Below, one piece after another: positions 39,356 through 53,681 of a stretch of DNA of 64,000 bases. The translations under genes and the position numbers were made by a program. The DNA lies in the NCBI RefSeq assembly GCF_007197555.1, contig NZ_CP041614.1:2658001-2722000 (forward strand). The letters are read 5' to 3'. The notes under the pieces were generated by a model. The model saw only the letters and a program-made list of their open reading frames with translations, made no database searches and was not told the DNA's origin. Every line of letters begins with the position of its first letter. Within the stretch, counting starts at the first letter, position 1. The DNA is from Shewanella psychropiezotolerans (GTDB lineage Bacteria > Pseudomonadota > Gammaproteobacteria > Enterobacterales > Shewanellaceae).

Positions 39356-39423
39356 CTCAGAGCGATAGAGGTGTATCCATCACCTTACTGGTTTAGTCTG
39401 ATCCCTCTTATTGAATAAAGTGA

Positions 39424-39768
39424 TCAGTTTAATAGCAGCAAGAGTAAGCCTGACAATGTGGTGAAAATGACGAGATTTTGCAGCAACTGTCTACTCTTGC
39501 TCAGGTTCTCTTTCCCCTGGTGAATGCTAGTGATTAGACTGTTACTCTTATAAATTCGACAGATCATCTCTTCGGATGTTGGATCTATAAGTAATTGAAA
39601 ACGACAGGAATTACCATCATTGAGCCGGATGTTGTGTTCACTGTTATGGCCAAAATTTAGTTTTCTTGAAACCCGTTTCCCATTGACAAAAACTTGCTCT
39701 AAACCACACCAGTTACTGGCCTGAAGTTCTATCATGTCTTGGTTGAGATCATACCTGAAAGTCACCAT
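39424..39768 (-). CDS. Hypothetical tail-anchored small protein
   Basis: 114 aa, no signal peptide. The first 75 residues look like a compact beta-rich domain (FRYDLNQDMIELQASNWCGLEQVFVNGKRVSR, NIRLNDGNSCRFQLLID). The last about 20 residues (NLVIFTTLSGLLLLLLN) form a single membrane helix at the extreme C-terminus, suggesting a cytoplasmic domain anchored to the inner membrane. No family recognised. Convergent with the lipoprotein gene; its neighbour upstream is the leucine dehydrogenase on the same strand. Confidence 0.6.
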   Translation of the reverse strand: MVTFRYDLNQDMIELQASNWCGLEQVFVNGKRVSRKLNFGHNSEHNIRLNDGNSCRFQLLIDPTSEEMICRIYKSNSLITSIHQGKENLSKSRQLLQNLVIFTTLSGLLLLLLN

Positions 39769-39899
39769 AGCATTTTCCTATGCGAGTAAACGAGCCTCTA
39801 AGTTAAGCTGACAAATATGACATTTTCCAGTACGGTTTGATTAAATTTCTATGTCTGACTTGTATCTATTTGCCTGCATTGAAAATTTATTTTTAGAAA

Positions 39900-39933
39900 T
39901 AAAAAATGGGACAAAAAATTAATTTTGTCCCAT
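39900..39933 (-). terminator. Terminator of leucine dehydrogenase
   Basis: Perfect 11-bp stem ATGGGACAAAA (39906-39916) / TTTTGTCCCAT (39923-39933); the minus strand continues into TTTTTT. Confidence 0.85.
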
Positions 39934-39974
39934 CAATATAGTGAAAAAATCTGTAGTAATTTTACCGATATTTC

Positions 39975-41008
39975 CTATTTTTTTGCCGCTTCGATGATCT
40001 TGCGGGCCATCTCATCGGCAATAGAAGCGGTAGTGCGATCTTGCTCATCAGATGCAGTAAAAATAGTCATCAAGGTGTGGTAGATTTCTTCGACTTTTTT
40101 AGTCGATGCATTGGCATCATAGTCTTTTTCGAAAGAGACATTGATGATGCCACCAGCATTGATCACATAATCCGGCGCATAAAGAATCTCCAGTTCTTTT
40201 AGCTTCTCGCCGTGATGTGCTTCGGCTAACTGATTATTGGCACAACCTGCCACTATGCTGGCCTTAAGCAGTGGGATAGTCGTATCGTTAATCGTTGCGC
40301 CCAGAGCACAAGGGGCATAAATATCGACATCTTGATGATAGATATCTTGAGGAGCAACGACTATGGCACCAAATTCGGCGGCTGCCTTATCTAGAGAAGC
40401 CTGATGTATGTCAGTGACGATTAGCTCAGCCCCTTCCTCATGGAGGTGACGACACAGGTAATAACCGACATGGCCCACACCTTGGACAGATATCTTGAGT
40501 CCTTTGAGTGAGTCGACACCTAGCTTATGCTTCGCCGCCGCTTTTATGCCTAAAAAAGTACCCAATGCGGTGAAAGGTGATGGATCGCCACTTTTTCCTT
40601 CGAGTCCTGCCATGTAAGGCGTTTCTTCATGAGCGATCATGATATCTTTGGTCGACACCCCGACATCCTCTGCGGAGTAATATTTCCCCCCAGAGCGTCG
40701 ATGCAGCGACCAAAGGCGCGAAATAGGGCTTCACGGTCTTGAAGCTTAGGGTCTGCGATGATGACAGACTTACCGCCTCCCATGGTGAGGCCCGCGAGGG
40801 CGTTCTTATAGGTCATGCCACGTGATAGGCGTAACACATCGTTTAATGCCTCATCATCAGACTCATAATTCCACATCCTACAACCGCCAACGGCTGGCCC
40901 AAGATTGGTGTTATGAATGGCAATGATGGCTTTTAAGCCACTTTCCTTGTCTTGACAAAATACGACCTGTTCATGATCGTCGAAAGAGATATGATTAAAT
41001 ACAGCCAC
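39975..41008 (-). pseudogene. ldh: Leucine dehydrogenase, broken by a one-base frameshift
   Basis: Glu/Leu/Phe/Val dehydrogenase that deaminates branched-chain amino acids to 2-oxo acids with NAD+. The N-terminal frame begins at GTG 41008 (GGAG upstream) and has [39 protein letters not shown] with the catalytic Lys region. It breaks after RCIDALGG. The second frame resumes with [23 protein letters not shown] and the Rossmann domain ISVQGVGHVGYYLCRHLHEEGA. One extra G in the run read as C6 at 40686-40691 (plus strand) joins both into 344 aa, the normal length. Either a real loss of function or a homopolymer error. A LiuR-like palindrome lies 153 bp upstream. Confidence 0.87.
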
Positions 41009-41160
41009 GTACTGTTCTCCACTTGGGGATGTAAACGCCAGAGCTCAAAGAGATGCTCCGACGGCTTGTTATATTTATTGCAGAACGATAGCATTTAGCG
41101 ATACTCTCAACAAAGTAAAGATTCGGATTAATTGTGATCTGTGTGGCAATCTAGCTTTCC

Positions 41161-41180
41161 ACTTTACGTCAACGTAAAGT
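41161..41180. promoter_or_regulatory. Perfect palindrome, candidate LiuR operator
   Basis: ACTTTACGT-CA-ACGTAAAGT, 9-bp arms, between the divergent leucine dehydrogenase and DUF4826-like genes. It resembles, as I recall it, the ACGT-palindrome bound by LiuR, the MerR-type regulator of branched-chain amino acid catabolism in Shewanella, which would fit control of leucine dehydrogenase. Confidence 0.55.
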
Positions 41181-41260
41181 AGTAGTGGTTTTAATGTCCA
41201 AATTGCATTAGCCAGCGAAGCGAAATCAATATGTTTACAATAATAAGATAGGAATTCAGT

Positions 41261-41704
41261 ATGACGGAACAAGCAGTCGATCAAACTCAAGCGCTAACAG
41301 CAGAACAACAAGAAGAGCTGAGACAGGAGTGGATCAGAGAGCATTTTCAAAAGGCGAATAAATTCTTAGCTGAAAAAGGCATCATTCCTAGCAAGGTCAT
41401 AGCCGATGAGAGCCGTTACCTGGCGCCCTACGTCGCGGTTTGGAAGATGCAGTCTAAGCAGCCTAAGAAGCAGACTTTTTGGGTGATGTCTGGCGATCTA
41501 CCCTCGGATTATGTTGATGTAAAAGTGGCGGCAACAGCCCGTGAGGCATTGCGTCACTTCTCTATGGTGTGGCAGTTGAAAGCGGAAAACTTACAAAAAA
41601 GTGGCGCCACAAGAGAGCCTACTCAAGCTAAATTTGCTCAACTTTTGGTCTCTAGAGCCGAAAGTTTGTACCACATTCATAACGATGAAAAACTCTGGGG
41701 CTAG
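41261..41704 (+). CDS. Conserved hypothetical protein, DUF4826-like
   Basis: 147 aa, cytoplasmic by appearance. Contains EQQEELRQEWIREHFQKANKFLAEKGI near the start, then YVAVWKMQSKQPKKQTFWVMSGDLPSDYV, then AREALRHFSMVWQLKAENL. This looks like the gammaproteobacterial DUF4826 family, whose function is unknown; the family name is from memory and not certain. The start ATG 41261 has AGGA upstream. Divergent from leucine dehydrogenase, followed by a bidirectional terminator. Confidence 0.72.
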   Translation: MTEQAVDQTQALTAEQQEELRQEWIREHFQKANKFLAEKGIIPSKVIADESRYLAPYVAVWKMQSKQPKKQTFWVMSGDLPSDYVDVKVAATAREALRHFSMVWQLKAENLQKSGATREPTQAKFAQLLVSRAESLYHIHNDEKLWG

Positions 41705-41738
41705 TGGTAGATTATTCTCTGTTTTAAACACTGCACAT

Positions 41739-41770
41739 AAAAATGGCACCTTATTTGAGGTGCCATTTTT
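41739..41770. terminator. Bidirectional terminator, DUF4826-like gene and roxA
   Basis: AAAAATGGCACCT-TATTTG-AGGTGCCATTTTT between the converging genes. Confidence 0.87.
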
Positions 41771-41813
41771 GATTCTGCTAGCTTTACGTGAGCTAAGCCT
41801 AAAGGAACTCAGC

Positions 41814-42938
41814 TTAAGCTAGATAATAATAGCCTAAGTTAAGCATAGTGAGCAGAAACTTTGTCACCTCTGCTGAGCGGATTAAGCCGAGCACTTTATC
41901 ATTATCCAGACTCATCTGATTGGCGATATAGCTCAGCTCATCTTGGTCTATGTTTAACTTGAACTCCTCACCGTTAATGAATAAGCGTGATTGAGTATCG
42001 TCCTCGAGACTGATAACTTTTAAGCCTCCAATTCGGACTAACTGAGCACCTTCCGACAGGGCAGAGGTTAAATCTGCCGTCGAGTAATCTTGCTCTGGCT
42101 CGCACAAGTCCAACTCGAAACGGTTCTGACTCAGCAGTTGGCCTAACATCTGCTGGTAATGCTGAGGCTGTGCTAATAAGTCTTTGAGCAGATCCAGTAT
42201 TCCTGTTTGATGGTCTATGGAAAGACTCGCTGGAAACTCAGGCTCATTTGCAGAGATAAAACGCTGTAAGCCCGTGTTGGTATCAAGCAGATGATCCGCC
42301 AGTCCACTCATCAGCTCTTGCTGACTCGGTGCTCTAAAGCCTATGGAGTAGCTCAAGGCCGTTGTGATAGTTTCCCCTCTGTGTGGGTAGCCAGGGGGGA
42401 TATACAGCATGTCGCCTTTTTCCAGCACCACATCGATAATAGGCTCGAAGTCGTCGATGAGTGCGGTATGGGTATCGCCACCACGAGGAGAGTAATCTCC
42501 TCTCGCACCTACTTTCCAACGGCGTGTCCCATCTCCTTGAAGCAGGAAAACGTCATAGTTATCGATATGAGGTCCGACGCCGCCTCCAGGTGTCGCAAAT
42601 GACACCATGAGGTCGTCGAAGCGCCAATCTGGGATGAATCTGAAGGCTTCGACTAATGAGACTGAATCAGGGTGCCAATGATTGACGGCTTGCACTAACA
42701 ATTGCCAATTATCTTCACCAAATTGATCATATTCTTCTATGGGGCCCTGAATGATATCCCAGCCATCGCCTTTGGTTATGATAACCCGAGAGGAGAGCTC
42801 TTCTTCGCAGGCGAGACCCGCAAGCTCATCGGCGCTGATAGGATCGATAAAATCTGTGAAGGCATTTTTGATGACTAAGGGGGTCTGCTGCCAATGCTGT
42901 GCTAGGAAGTCTTGAGTATTGATATTCAGTTTATACAT
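41814..42938 (-). CDS. roxA: RoxA (YcfD), ribosomal protein uL16 arginine hydroxylase
   Basis: JmjC-type Fe(II)/2-oxoglutarate oxygenase that hydroxylates an Arg of ribosomal protein uL16. The 374-aa protein has the metal ligands in GPHIDNYDVFLLQ (HxD) and the distal His in YPHRGETITTALSYSIGFRAPS, plus the C-terminal winged-helix-like part. E. coli YcfD has 373 aa. It lies downstream of purB on the same strand, behind the purB terminator. Confidence 0.93.
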   Translation of the reverse strand: MYKLNINTQDFLAQHWQQTPLVIKNAFTDFIDPISADELAGLACEEELSSRVIITKGDGWDIIQGPIEEYDQFGEDNWQLLVQAVNHWHPDSVSLVEAFRFIPDWRFDDLMVSFATPGGGVGPHIDNYDVFLLQGDGTRRWKVGARGDYSPRGGDTHTALIDDFEPIIDVVLEKGDMLYIPPGYPHRGETITTALSYSIGFRAPSQQELMSGLADHLLDTNTGLQRFISANEPEFPASLSIDHQTGILDLLKDLLAQPQHYQQMLGQLLSQNRFELDLCEPEQDYSTADLTSALSEGAQLVRIGGLKVISLEDDTQSRLFINGEEFKLNIDQDELSYIANQMSLDNDKVLGLIRSAEVTKFLLTMLNLGYYYLA

Positions 42939-42960
42939 AGATGCTTATTGATAAGGTCAT

Positions 42961-42993
42961 AAAAAAGGCGGTAAGGATAAGCTTACCGCCTTT
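42961..42993 (-). terminator. Terminator of purB
   Basis: On the minus strand AAAGGCGGTAAG-loop-CTTACCGCC is followed by TTTTTT, between purB and roxA. Confidence 0.87.
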
Positions 42994-43024
42994 GGTGTAG
43001 TTTGTCTTATAGACTATTAAAGCG

Positions 43025-44419
<1,395 letters not shown>

Positions 44420-44422
44420 TTA

Positions 44423-45037
44423 TTATAGGGTGAGGCTTTTTTTAGCTATATCGACTATTGTTTTTCTGGCGAAGACAAGGTGTCTACGCTTGCCTCCTAA
44501 TTGGCGCCATAATACTGCGCTGCGCATGGCAGAGAGTAATAGGGCTCGGATTTTTTCCTGTACCTGAGACTGTTTCAGATATTCAGGGTTACCCGATATC
44601 TGGATTTTAGGACCTAAGTTACTGATAATATCGCTGTAGATGCCAGCAAAATTGGCAACTACCTGTTCATCTGTGATGGCGAAATGGTGCAGTTGACGGT
44701 GCACCTGATTGATTCTTTCGGCCAGGATCCCCATAGCATTACCTCGGGACAACTTGCGTTCCAGAGCCAAAATGCCAATAAGGTAACGTGTGACCTCTAC
44801 ATCTTTCTCTTTGCCGTCGCCTAACTGATTGACTATCAGTTGATAGCCTTTTCTTAGGGCAACTTTATCTGCGTAGACATCTGATGTGCTCTCAGGTTCA
44901 GTGACTAAGACCGTGTTCAGGCTGGCTGCGAGACTATCAGTATCAGCACTTCCGTGTCTGGCAATATGTTGCACCTGGGCGATGGCCTGTAAGATACCTG
45001 CGAAGGCCATTGTGCGTTCATTTAGTTGCTCGTTCAC
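44423..45037 (-). CDS. hflD: HflD (YcfC), high-frequency lysogenization protein homologue
   Basis: Peripheral inner-membrane protein; in E. coli it binds phage lambda CII and delays its DNA binding, and its own cellular role is unclear. 204 aa, alpha-helical, with [29 protein letters not shown] at the start and [22 protein letters not shown] C-terminal segment. Identification rests on these segments and on the position between mnmA and purB, which is strongly conserved. Starts 3 nt after the mnmA stop, so translation is coupled. Confidence 0.92.
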   Translation of the reverse strand: MNEQLNERTMAFAGILQAIAQVQHIARHGSADTDSLAASLNTVLVTEPESTSDVYADKVALRKGYQLIVNQLGDGKEKDVEVTRYLIGILALERKLSRGNAMGILAERINQVHRQLHHFAITDEQVVANFAGIYSDIISNLGPKIQISGNPEYLKQSQVQEKIRALLLSAMRSAVLWRQLGGKRRHLVFARKTIVDIAKKSLTL

Positions 45038-45040
45038 GGA

Positions 45041-46186
45041 TTACTCTCTGATTAATGAGTCGATGATGCCGCCGCCTAAGCAGAGCTCACCAGAATAGAA
45101 GACAGCCGATTGGCCTGGGGTCACGGCCGCAACAGGTTCATCAAAAAGGACTCTTATTGTGTCTTCGCCTTTATCATTGGTTTCAAGGAACAGGGTGCAG
45201 GCTACGTCTCGTTGACGATAGCGGGTTTTTACCGTGATTTTTGCTTCATTGATGGGGCCTTTTCTGTCGACCCAGTGGAGCTGATCAGCATAAAAACCCA
45301 CGGACATTAATCTCGGGTGAGTGCCACCTTGGCCGACGACTAAGACATTTCTGTCCATCTCTTTATCGACAACATACCAAGGGTCGTCATTACTGTTCTT
45401 CATTCCGCCGATACCCAGGCCTTTACGCTGGCCTAAGGTGTGGTACATGAGTCCCTGGTGCTTGCCGATGACTTCGCCTTCTGCAGTTTCTATATTGCCG
45501 GGCTGGGCAGGTAAGAAGGTGCTTAAGAAGTCGGTGAACTTTCGCTCGCCGATAAAACAAATTCCGGTACTGTCTTTCTTGTCATGGGTGATGAGGCCCA
45601 TCTCTTTGGCTATCTCTCTGACTTCACTCTTCTCGAGCTCGCCCACGGGGAAGAGAGAACGGGCAATCTGCTGATGACTGAGCGTGTAGAGGAAATAGCT
45701 TTGATCTTTATTGCCATCGACACCACGTAGCATCTGACTTTGACCTGTTTCATCGCTGCGGCGTACATAATGCCCCATGGCGATATAATCGGCGTCGAGA
45801 ATTTCATCGGCAAACTCGAGAAATGCTTTGAACTTGATCTCTTTGTTACAGATGATATCTGGATTTGGAGTTCGACCAGCCTTGTATTCGGCTAGGAAGT
45901 ATTCGAACACATTGTCCCAATATTCGGAGGCGAAGTTGACGGTATGGAGCTTGATGCCAAGCTTGTCACATACAGCTTGGGCATCTTTTAGATCGTCTGC
46001 AGCAGCACAATATTCATCGGTATCATCTTCTTCCCAATTTTTCATGAAAAGGCCTTCGACCTGATAACCTTGCTTAAGTAGCAAGTAAGCCGAGACTGAT
46101 GAATCAACACCGCCGGACATACCGACAATGACTTTTTTACTGCTATTTGCTGTGGGTTCGATAAATGCCATAGATCCTAAAACCAT
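45041..46186 (-). CDS. mnmA: MnmA, tRNA 2-thiouridylase
   Basis: Thiolates U34 of tRNA-Lys, -Glu and -Gln; the abundant tRNA-Lys(UUU) of this window is one of its substrates. 381 aa with the PP-loop [18 protein letters not shown] (about residues 19-36), the catalytic Cys in [12 protein letters not shown] and the second catalytic Cys in [12 protein letters not shown]. An internal ATG (MAFIEP, residue 6) is an alternative start. Operon neighbours nudJ upstream and hflD downstream. Confidence 0.96.
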   Translation of the reverse strand: MVLGSMAFIEPTANSSKKVIVGMSGGVDSSVSAYLLLKQGYQVEGLFMKNWEEDDTDEYCAAADDLKDAQAVCDKLGIKLHTVNFASEYWDNVFEYFLAEYKAGRTPNPDIICNKEIKFKAFLEFADEILDADYIAMGHYVRRSDETGQSQMLRGVDGNKDQSYFLYTLSHQQIARSLFPVGELEKSEVREIAKEMGLITHDKKDSTGICFIGERKFTDFLSTFLPAQPGNIETAEGEVIGKHQGLMYHTLGQRKGLGIGGMKNSNDDPWYVVDKEMDRNVLVVGQGGTHPRLMSVGFYADQLHWVDRKGPINEAKITVKTRYRQRDVACTLFLETNDKGEDTIRVLFDEPVAAVTPGQSAVFYSGELCLGGGIIDSLIRE

Positions 46187-46306
46187 TGAATGTGTCTTTA
46201 ATCGCTGATTTACTTAGAGAAGAGCCCATGAATCAAGCACAAAATTCTGCGTTGACCGTTTTCAAACAATGAGCAAAATAAGCGACTTTTTCGGGGACGT
46301 ATTCTA

Positions 46307-46783
46307 TCACGCATTATTGTTCGGGGCTAACTTGAGATAGTCATCATTGAGCACTTCCAGCGGATAGTGAATTTTATTCAGGAAATCATCTATGCAAGAG
46401 AGCACTAGCGGGCTTCTCAAACGGCTTCCCAGTGCCGAAATTTCAGCATAGGTCAACCAATGTGTGTCCTGAATTATCGGATCTTGTGGTTGAGTCTGGG
46501 CACAGTCTTCGAGTGTCACATGAAAGGTGAATCGTAAGAAGGTGAGGGATTCATTGGCAGAAAACTGATAAATGCCCGTTAGGCCTTGGGGGATTATTTC
46601 GAGCCCAGTCTCTTCCCGAACCTCTCTCTGGCAGGCCTGAAGCAAACTTTCTCCTAGCTCCAGGTGACCTGCAGGTTGGTTATACCGTCGTTGACCTTGG
46701 ATAAGCTCTTCGACAATCAGATATTTACCCTGGGACTCTATGATGCAGGCAACAGTTACATTGGGTCTATATCTAGGTGTCAT
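46307..46783 (-). CDS. nudJ: NudJ (YmfB), Nudix pyrophosphatase
   Basis: Nudix hydrolase; E. coli NudJ acts on thiamine pyrophosphate precursors and nucleoside di/triphosphates. 158 aa with a complete Nudix box GHLELGESLLQACQREVREETGLE (about residues 38-61), matching GX5EX7REUXEEXGU. Located between rluE and mnmA as in E. coli. Confidence 0.92.
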   Translation of the reverse strand: MTPRYRPNVTVACIIESQGKYLIVEELIQGQRRYNQPAGHLELGESLLQACQREVREETGLEIIPQGLTGIYQFSANESLTFLRFTFHVTLEDCAQTQPQDPIIQDTHWLTYAEISALGSRLRSPLVLSCIDDFLNKIHYPLEVLNDDYLKLAPNNNA

Positions 46784-46822
46784 TTCAATGCCCTCAAGGG
46801 AGTGATTGTAAACTTGTCTGTG

Positions 46823-47542
46823 TTAGCCTTTGGCTTTCATATCCAGGATCCGGTATTGGCCGATATCGATATCGTCCAGACTCCATTGATCTATTTTATA
46901 ACGGATCAGTCTGAGGGTGGGAAAACCAATATGGGCGGTCATGCGTCTCACCTGTCGGTTGCGGCCTTCACAGATCTGTATCTCAAGCCAGGTGGTCGGA
47001 ATATTTTTACGTTCACGGATAGGGGGCTCTCGGTCCCATACTCTGGGTTCTGAGATGATGGATATCTTAGCGGGTAGCGTGATGCCATCTTTCAGTTCTA
47101 CACCGTCACGCAATGCCTGTAGCGCTGCTTCATCCGGTGCGCCCTCCACTTGAACCCAATAGGTTTTGAAGGTTTTTTTCTTCGGCTCAGTGATTTTTGA
47201 CTGCAGTTTTCCGTCATTGGTCAGTAGCAGTAGGCCTTCACTGTCTCTGTCTAGACGACCGGCGGCATAGACATCTTTCACGGGAATGAAATCCTTGAGG
47301 GTCTTTCGGCCTTGTTCATCGGTAAATTGACAGAGTACATCGAAAGGCTTGTTGAACAGAAGGATCACTGGATCTTTAGCTGCGGGCTTGCTTCTGGTGG
47401 GTTTTCCAGCTTTCGCCCCCTGGGTACTGTGCTTCTTATGAGTGCTGACTTTCTTCTTATCACCCCAAGTAGAGATTTTATCTGCTGAGGACTTAGCACG
47501 GGTTTTTTTTAACTGTTGTTGATGAGGAATAGTATGACTCAC
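46823..47542 (-). CDS. rluE: RluE, 23S rRNA pseudouridine synthase
   Basis: RsuA-family enzyme that makes pseudouridine 2457 of 23S rRNA. 239 aa; after a basic N-terminal extension (about 50 residues rich in Lys, Ser, Thr) the catalytic domain starts at [16 protein letters not shown], with the catalytic Asp in [18 protein letters not shown] and [24 protein letters not shown]. The lack of an S4 domain fits RluE. First gene of the nudJ-mnmA-hflD-purB group and divergent from icd. Confidence 0.92.
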   Translation of the reverse strand: MSHTIPHQQQLKKTRAKSSADKISTWGDKKKVSTHKKHSTQGAKAGKPTRSKPAAKDPVILLFNKPFDVLCQFTDEQGRKTLKDFIPVKDVYAAGRLDRDSEGLLLLTNDGKLQSKITEPKKKTFKTYWVQVEGAPDEAALQALRDGVELKDGITLPAKISIISEPRVWDREPPIRERKNIPTTWLEIQICEGRNRQVRRMTAHIGFPTLRLIRYKIDQWSLDDIDIGQYRILDMKAKG

Positions 47543-50151
<2,609 letters not shown>

Positions 50152-50251
50152 AGCAGAAATCTAAGCTGAGGTCGATTTACCGTTTCGGCTTAGTTTTAGC
50201 CTGTAATGGCTCGAAAGCGTCAATAGGTTTTGGGTGTGAAAATCAGGCAAT

Positions 50252-50282
50252 AAAAAAGGCAGGGAGCTCCCTGCCTTTTTTT
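50252..50282. terminator. Bidirectional terminator, icd and cspD
   Basis: AAAAAAGGCAGGGAG-CTCCCTGCCTTTTTTT, a perfect stem between the converging genes. Confidence 0.92.
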
Positions 50283-50298
50283 GATCTTGGCCACTAAA

Positions 50299-50505
50299 TT
50301 AATTAATTGTTGATATTACTGACGCGTGCATACCTTTTGGACCCGCTTCTACTTCAAATTGAACTGGTTGGCCTGCTTTTAGAGTTCGATAGCCTTCCAT
50401 TTCAATGGTAGAATAGTGTGCAAAAACATCTTCACCGCCAGCATCAGGGCAAATAAACCCGAATCCTTTGGCGTTGTTGAACCATTTAACAGTTCCGTTT
50501 GCCAT
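50299..50505 (-). CDS. cspD: CspD-like cold-shock domain protein
   Basis: Single cold-shock domain nucleic-acid-binding protein, 68 aa. RNP1 is KGFGFI ([18 protein letters not shown]) and RNP2 is VFAHYS. The [27 protein letters not shown] segment and the position divergent from clpS fit CspD (inhibitor of replication in stationary phase in E. coli). Start ATG 50505 with a GGAAG ribosome site. Confidence 0.9.
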   Translation of the reverse strand: MANGTVKWFNNAKGFGFICPDAGGEDVFAHYSTIEMEGYRTLKAGQPVQFEVEAGPKGMHASVISTIN

Positions 50506-50749
50506 ACTTCCACTTCCTTCTGTTGTTTACTTACCAGTAAGATAGTAAAACTAAATGAGCGGGCTGATCCACCGCTTGTTGAACAGAATGAAAGCAGTTC
50601 GTATGTAAGTCAAGCGCATTTTAACAAAGAATCAACATTTAAGTTGAAAATTTGTATCAATTAGTGTGTGAGATATGAGATGTTGAGTAAAAGGTTCAAA
50701 ATTTTTATATCGATTGGTACAAGCCATGACAAGAGGCTAATATTGAAAC

Positions 50750-51058
50750 ATGGGTAAAGTAGGAAATATTGAACACGTAGAAGAGCGTGTTGAATCGGAG
50801 TTGATGCCACCTTCGATGTATAAGGTAGTGTTAAACAATGATGATTATACTCCGATGGATTTTGTGATTGAAATATTACAACTTTTCTTCAAGAAAAATG
50901 AACAGGAAGCCACAGATATCATGTTGGCTATCCATCATCAGGGCAAGGGAATTTGCGGCGTTTTTTCATTTGGAATTGCAGAAACTAAGGTTGCTCAGGT
51001 AAATCAATTTGCAAGACAAAACGAACATCCGTTACTGTGTTCTTTAGAGAAAGCCTAA
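50750..51058 (+). CDS. clpS: ClpS, adaptor for the ClpAP protease
   Basis: N-recognin that delivers substrates with destabilising N-terminal residues to ClpA. 102 aa; the binding motif [24 protein letters not shown] is at about residues 23-46 with the Asn-Asp-Asp that contact the substrate amino group. It ends 37 nt before clpA. Aat and Bpt, which make such N-degrons, are encoded 3-4 kb further on. Confidence 0.96.
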   Translation: MGKVGNIEHVEERVESELMPPSMYKVVLNNDDYTPMDFVIEILQLFFKKNEQEATDIMLAIHHQGKGICGVFSFGIAETKVAQVNQFARQNEHPLLCSLEKA

Positions 51059-51095
51059 ATTTAGGTTTGTTACGTTGTATATTTAGGGGGTGCTT

Positions 51096-53354
51096 ATGCT
51101 AAACAAAGATCTCGAAGTCACCTTAAACCTGGCGTTCCAGCAAGCCAGAGATGCGCGTCATGAGTACATGACGGTAGAACATTTATTGCTGGCCTTGATT
51201 GACAATCCGGCTGCTCAAGAGGCATTAGTCGCTTGTGGTTCGAATTTGGACAAGTTGAGGGAGGAGGTATCCAGCTTCATTCAACAAACCACGCCCATCA
51301 TTGCTGATCCTGAGGATGATAGAGAGACTCAGCCTACACTAGGCTTCCAGAGAGTGCTTCAGCGGGCGGTGTTTCATGTACAGTCTTCGGGCCGCAATGA
51401 AGTCACGGGTGCCAATGTGCTGGTTGCTATTTTTAGTGAGCAGGAATCACAAGCGGTTTACTTATTACGAAATGCCGAAGTCACTCGACTCGATGTAGTC
51501 AATTTCATCTCTCATGGAGTGTCTAAGAACGAAGGCGACTCGGCAGCGAATCAAGAGCGAATTGAAGATCATAGCGAGTCAGAAGAGGAAAAGAGCAAGC
51601 TTTCTCAGTTTGCCGACAATCTCAATGAGCGCGTAGAACAAGGGCATATCGATCCCCTTATCGGACGCAGTGAAGAGATTGAACGTGCGATTCAGATCCT
51701 TTGTCGCCGCAGAAAAAACAATCCGCTGCTGGTGGGGGAAGCGGGGGTGGGTAAGACGGCAATTGCCGAGGGACTTGCCTATCGTATCGTTAAGAATGAA
51801 GTGCCGGAAGTGATGAGTGGTGTCACAGTCTATTCCTTGGATCTCGGGGCTCTGTTAGCCGGAACTAAGTACCGCGGTGACTTTGAGAAGCGCTTCAAGA
51901 GTCTGCTTAAAGAGCTTGAGAGCGATGAGAAGGCGATCCTGTTTATCGATGAAATCCATACCATCATAGGTGCCGGCGCTGCGTCGGGTGGGGTGATGGA
52001 TGCGTCTAACTTGCTAAAGCCTTTGCTGTCTAGCGGTCGGTTAAGATGTATGGGCTCGACCACGTTCCAGGAATATCAGAGTATTTTCGAGAAAGATCGT
52101 GCCTTGGCCCGACGTTTCCAAAAAATTGATGTTAATGAACCTTCCGTGGCTGAGACGACCAAAATATTGCGTGGACTAAAGTCTAAATATGAAGAGCATC
52201 ATGGGGTGAGGTACACCATGGCGGCTTTGAGTGTTGCGGCTAAATTGTCTGATAAACACATTAACGATCGTCATCTGCCCGATAAAGCCATCGATGTTAT
52301 CGATGAAGCTGGTGCCCGAATGGCGATGCAACCCGCGAGCAAGAGAAAGAAGACTATCGGTCAGGGTGAGATTGAATCAATTATTGCTAAGATTGCCAGA
52401 ATACCTGAGAAGTCCGTATCAGCCACTGACAAAGATATGCTGAAGAACCTAGACCGTAACCTTAAGATGGTGGTGTTTGGCCAAGATAATGCGATTGAAA
52501 GCCTTAGCGCTGCGATTAGATTGTCTCGTAGTGGGTTGAGCGGCGAAGAGACACCCGTTGGTAGTTTCTTGTTCGCAGGTCCTACCGGTGTTGGTAAGAC
52601 CGAGGTGACCAGTCAATTGGCTAAATGTCTCGGGCTCAACCTGGTCAGGTTCGATATGTCCGAGTATATGGAGAGTCATACTGTGTCTCGGTTGATCGGC
52701 GCTCCTCCTGGTTATGTTGGCTATGATCAGGGAGGATTACTTACCGATGCGGTGATTAAAAATCCGCATTGTGTGGTGTTACTCGATGAGATTGAGAAGG
52801 CGCATCCGGATGTTTATAACTTGCTGTTGCAGGTGATGGACCATGGCACCCTGACGGACAACAATGGCAGGAAAGCGGATTTCAGGCATGTCACCCTAGT
52901 GATGACCACCAATGCGGGTGTGCAGGAGACTGTACGCAACTCCATTGGCTTTAAGCAGCAAGATCATAGCTTAGATGCATTGTCTGAGATCAATAAGATT
53001 TTCTCTCCGGAATTCAGAAACAGGCTAGATGAGATTATCTGGTTTAATCATTTGGATATGACTGTCATCGCTAAAGTTGTTGATAAGTTCTTAGTGGAGT
53101 TGCAAGCTCAACTCGATGATAAAGCCGTGACTCTGCATGTCAGTGACGAAGCGAGAACCTTATTGGCTGAGAAGGGCTACGATAAGTCTATGGGAGCTAG
53201 GCCTATGGCAAGGGTAGTTACTGAGCTTATTAAGCGACCGCTGGCGGATCAGATATTGTTTGGTGATCTGGAGAAAGGAGGCGAGGCACATGTCGATGTC
53301 GTCAAGAAGGAAATTGTGATCACGACCGACAGAGTGGAAAAGGTGCTGAACTAG
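51096..53354 (+). CDS. clpA: ClpA, ATPase subunit of ClpAP protease
   Basis: Hsp100 unfoldase that feeds proteins to ClpP. 752 aa from ATG 51096 (AGGGGG upstream; a GTG two codons earlier is too close to that site). N-domain residues 1-145, first AAA+ module with Walker A GEAGVGKTA and DEIHTIIGAGAASGG, second with GPTGVGKTE, LLDEIEKAHPDVYNLLLQVMD and the IGF-type ClpP loop region (NSIGFKQQ). Follows clpS. Confidence 0.97.
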   Translation: MLNKDLEVTLNLAFQQARDARHEYMTVEHLLLALIDNPAAQEALVACGSNLDKLREEVSSFIQQTTPIIADPEDDRETQPTLGFQRVLQRAVFHVQSSGRNEVTGANVLVAIFSEQESQAVYLLRNAEVTRLDVVNFISHGVSKNEGDSAANQERIEDHSESEEEKSKLSQFADNLNERVEQGHIDPLIGRSEEIERAIQILCRRRKNNPLLVGEAGVGKTAIAEGLAYRIVKNEVPEVMSGVTVYSLDLGALLAGTKYRGDFEKRFKSLLKELESDEKAILFIDEIHTIIGAGAASGGVMDASNLLKPLLSSGRLRCMGSTTFQEYQSIFEKDRALARRFQKIDVNEPSVAETTKILRGLKSKYEEHHGVRYTMAALSVAAKLSDKHINDRHLPDKAIDVIDEAGARMAMQPASKRKKTIGQGEIESIIAKIARIPEKSVSATDKDMLKNLDRNLKMVVFGQDNAIESLSAAIRLSRSGLSGEETPVGSFLFAGPTGVGKTEVTSQLAKCLGLNLVRFDMSEYMESHTVSRLIGAPPGYVGYDQGGLLTDAVIKNPHCVVLLDEIEKAHPDVYNLLLQVMDHGTLTDNNGRKADFRHVTLVMTTNAGVQETVRNSIGFKQQDHSLDALSEINKIFSPEFRNRLDEIIWFNHLDMTVIAKVVDKFLVELQAQLDDKAVTLHVSDEARTLLAEKGYDKSMGARPMARVVTELIKRPLADQILFGDLEKGGEAHVDVVKKEIVITTDRVEKVLN

Positions 53355-53371
53355 TCGGATAAAAAAAGAGT

Positions 53372-53402
53372 AAAAAAAAGGCTGCAATTGCAGCCTTTTT
53401 TA
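53372..53402. terminator. Bidirectional terminator, clpA and infA
   Basis: AAAAAGGCTGCAATTGCAGCCTTTTT, a perfect palindrome with A and T runs, between clpA (+) and infA (-). Confidence 0.92.
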
Positions 53403-53459
53403 ATACGATAAACTAAAAAAACCGGTCTGGCCGATTTTAAAAATTTTGTGATAGCTAAC

Positions 53460-53681
<222 letters not shown>

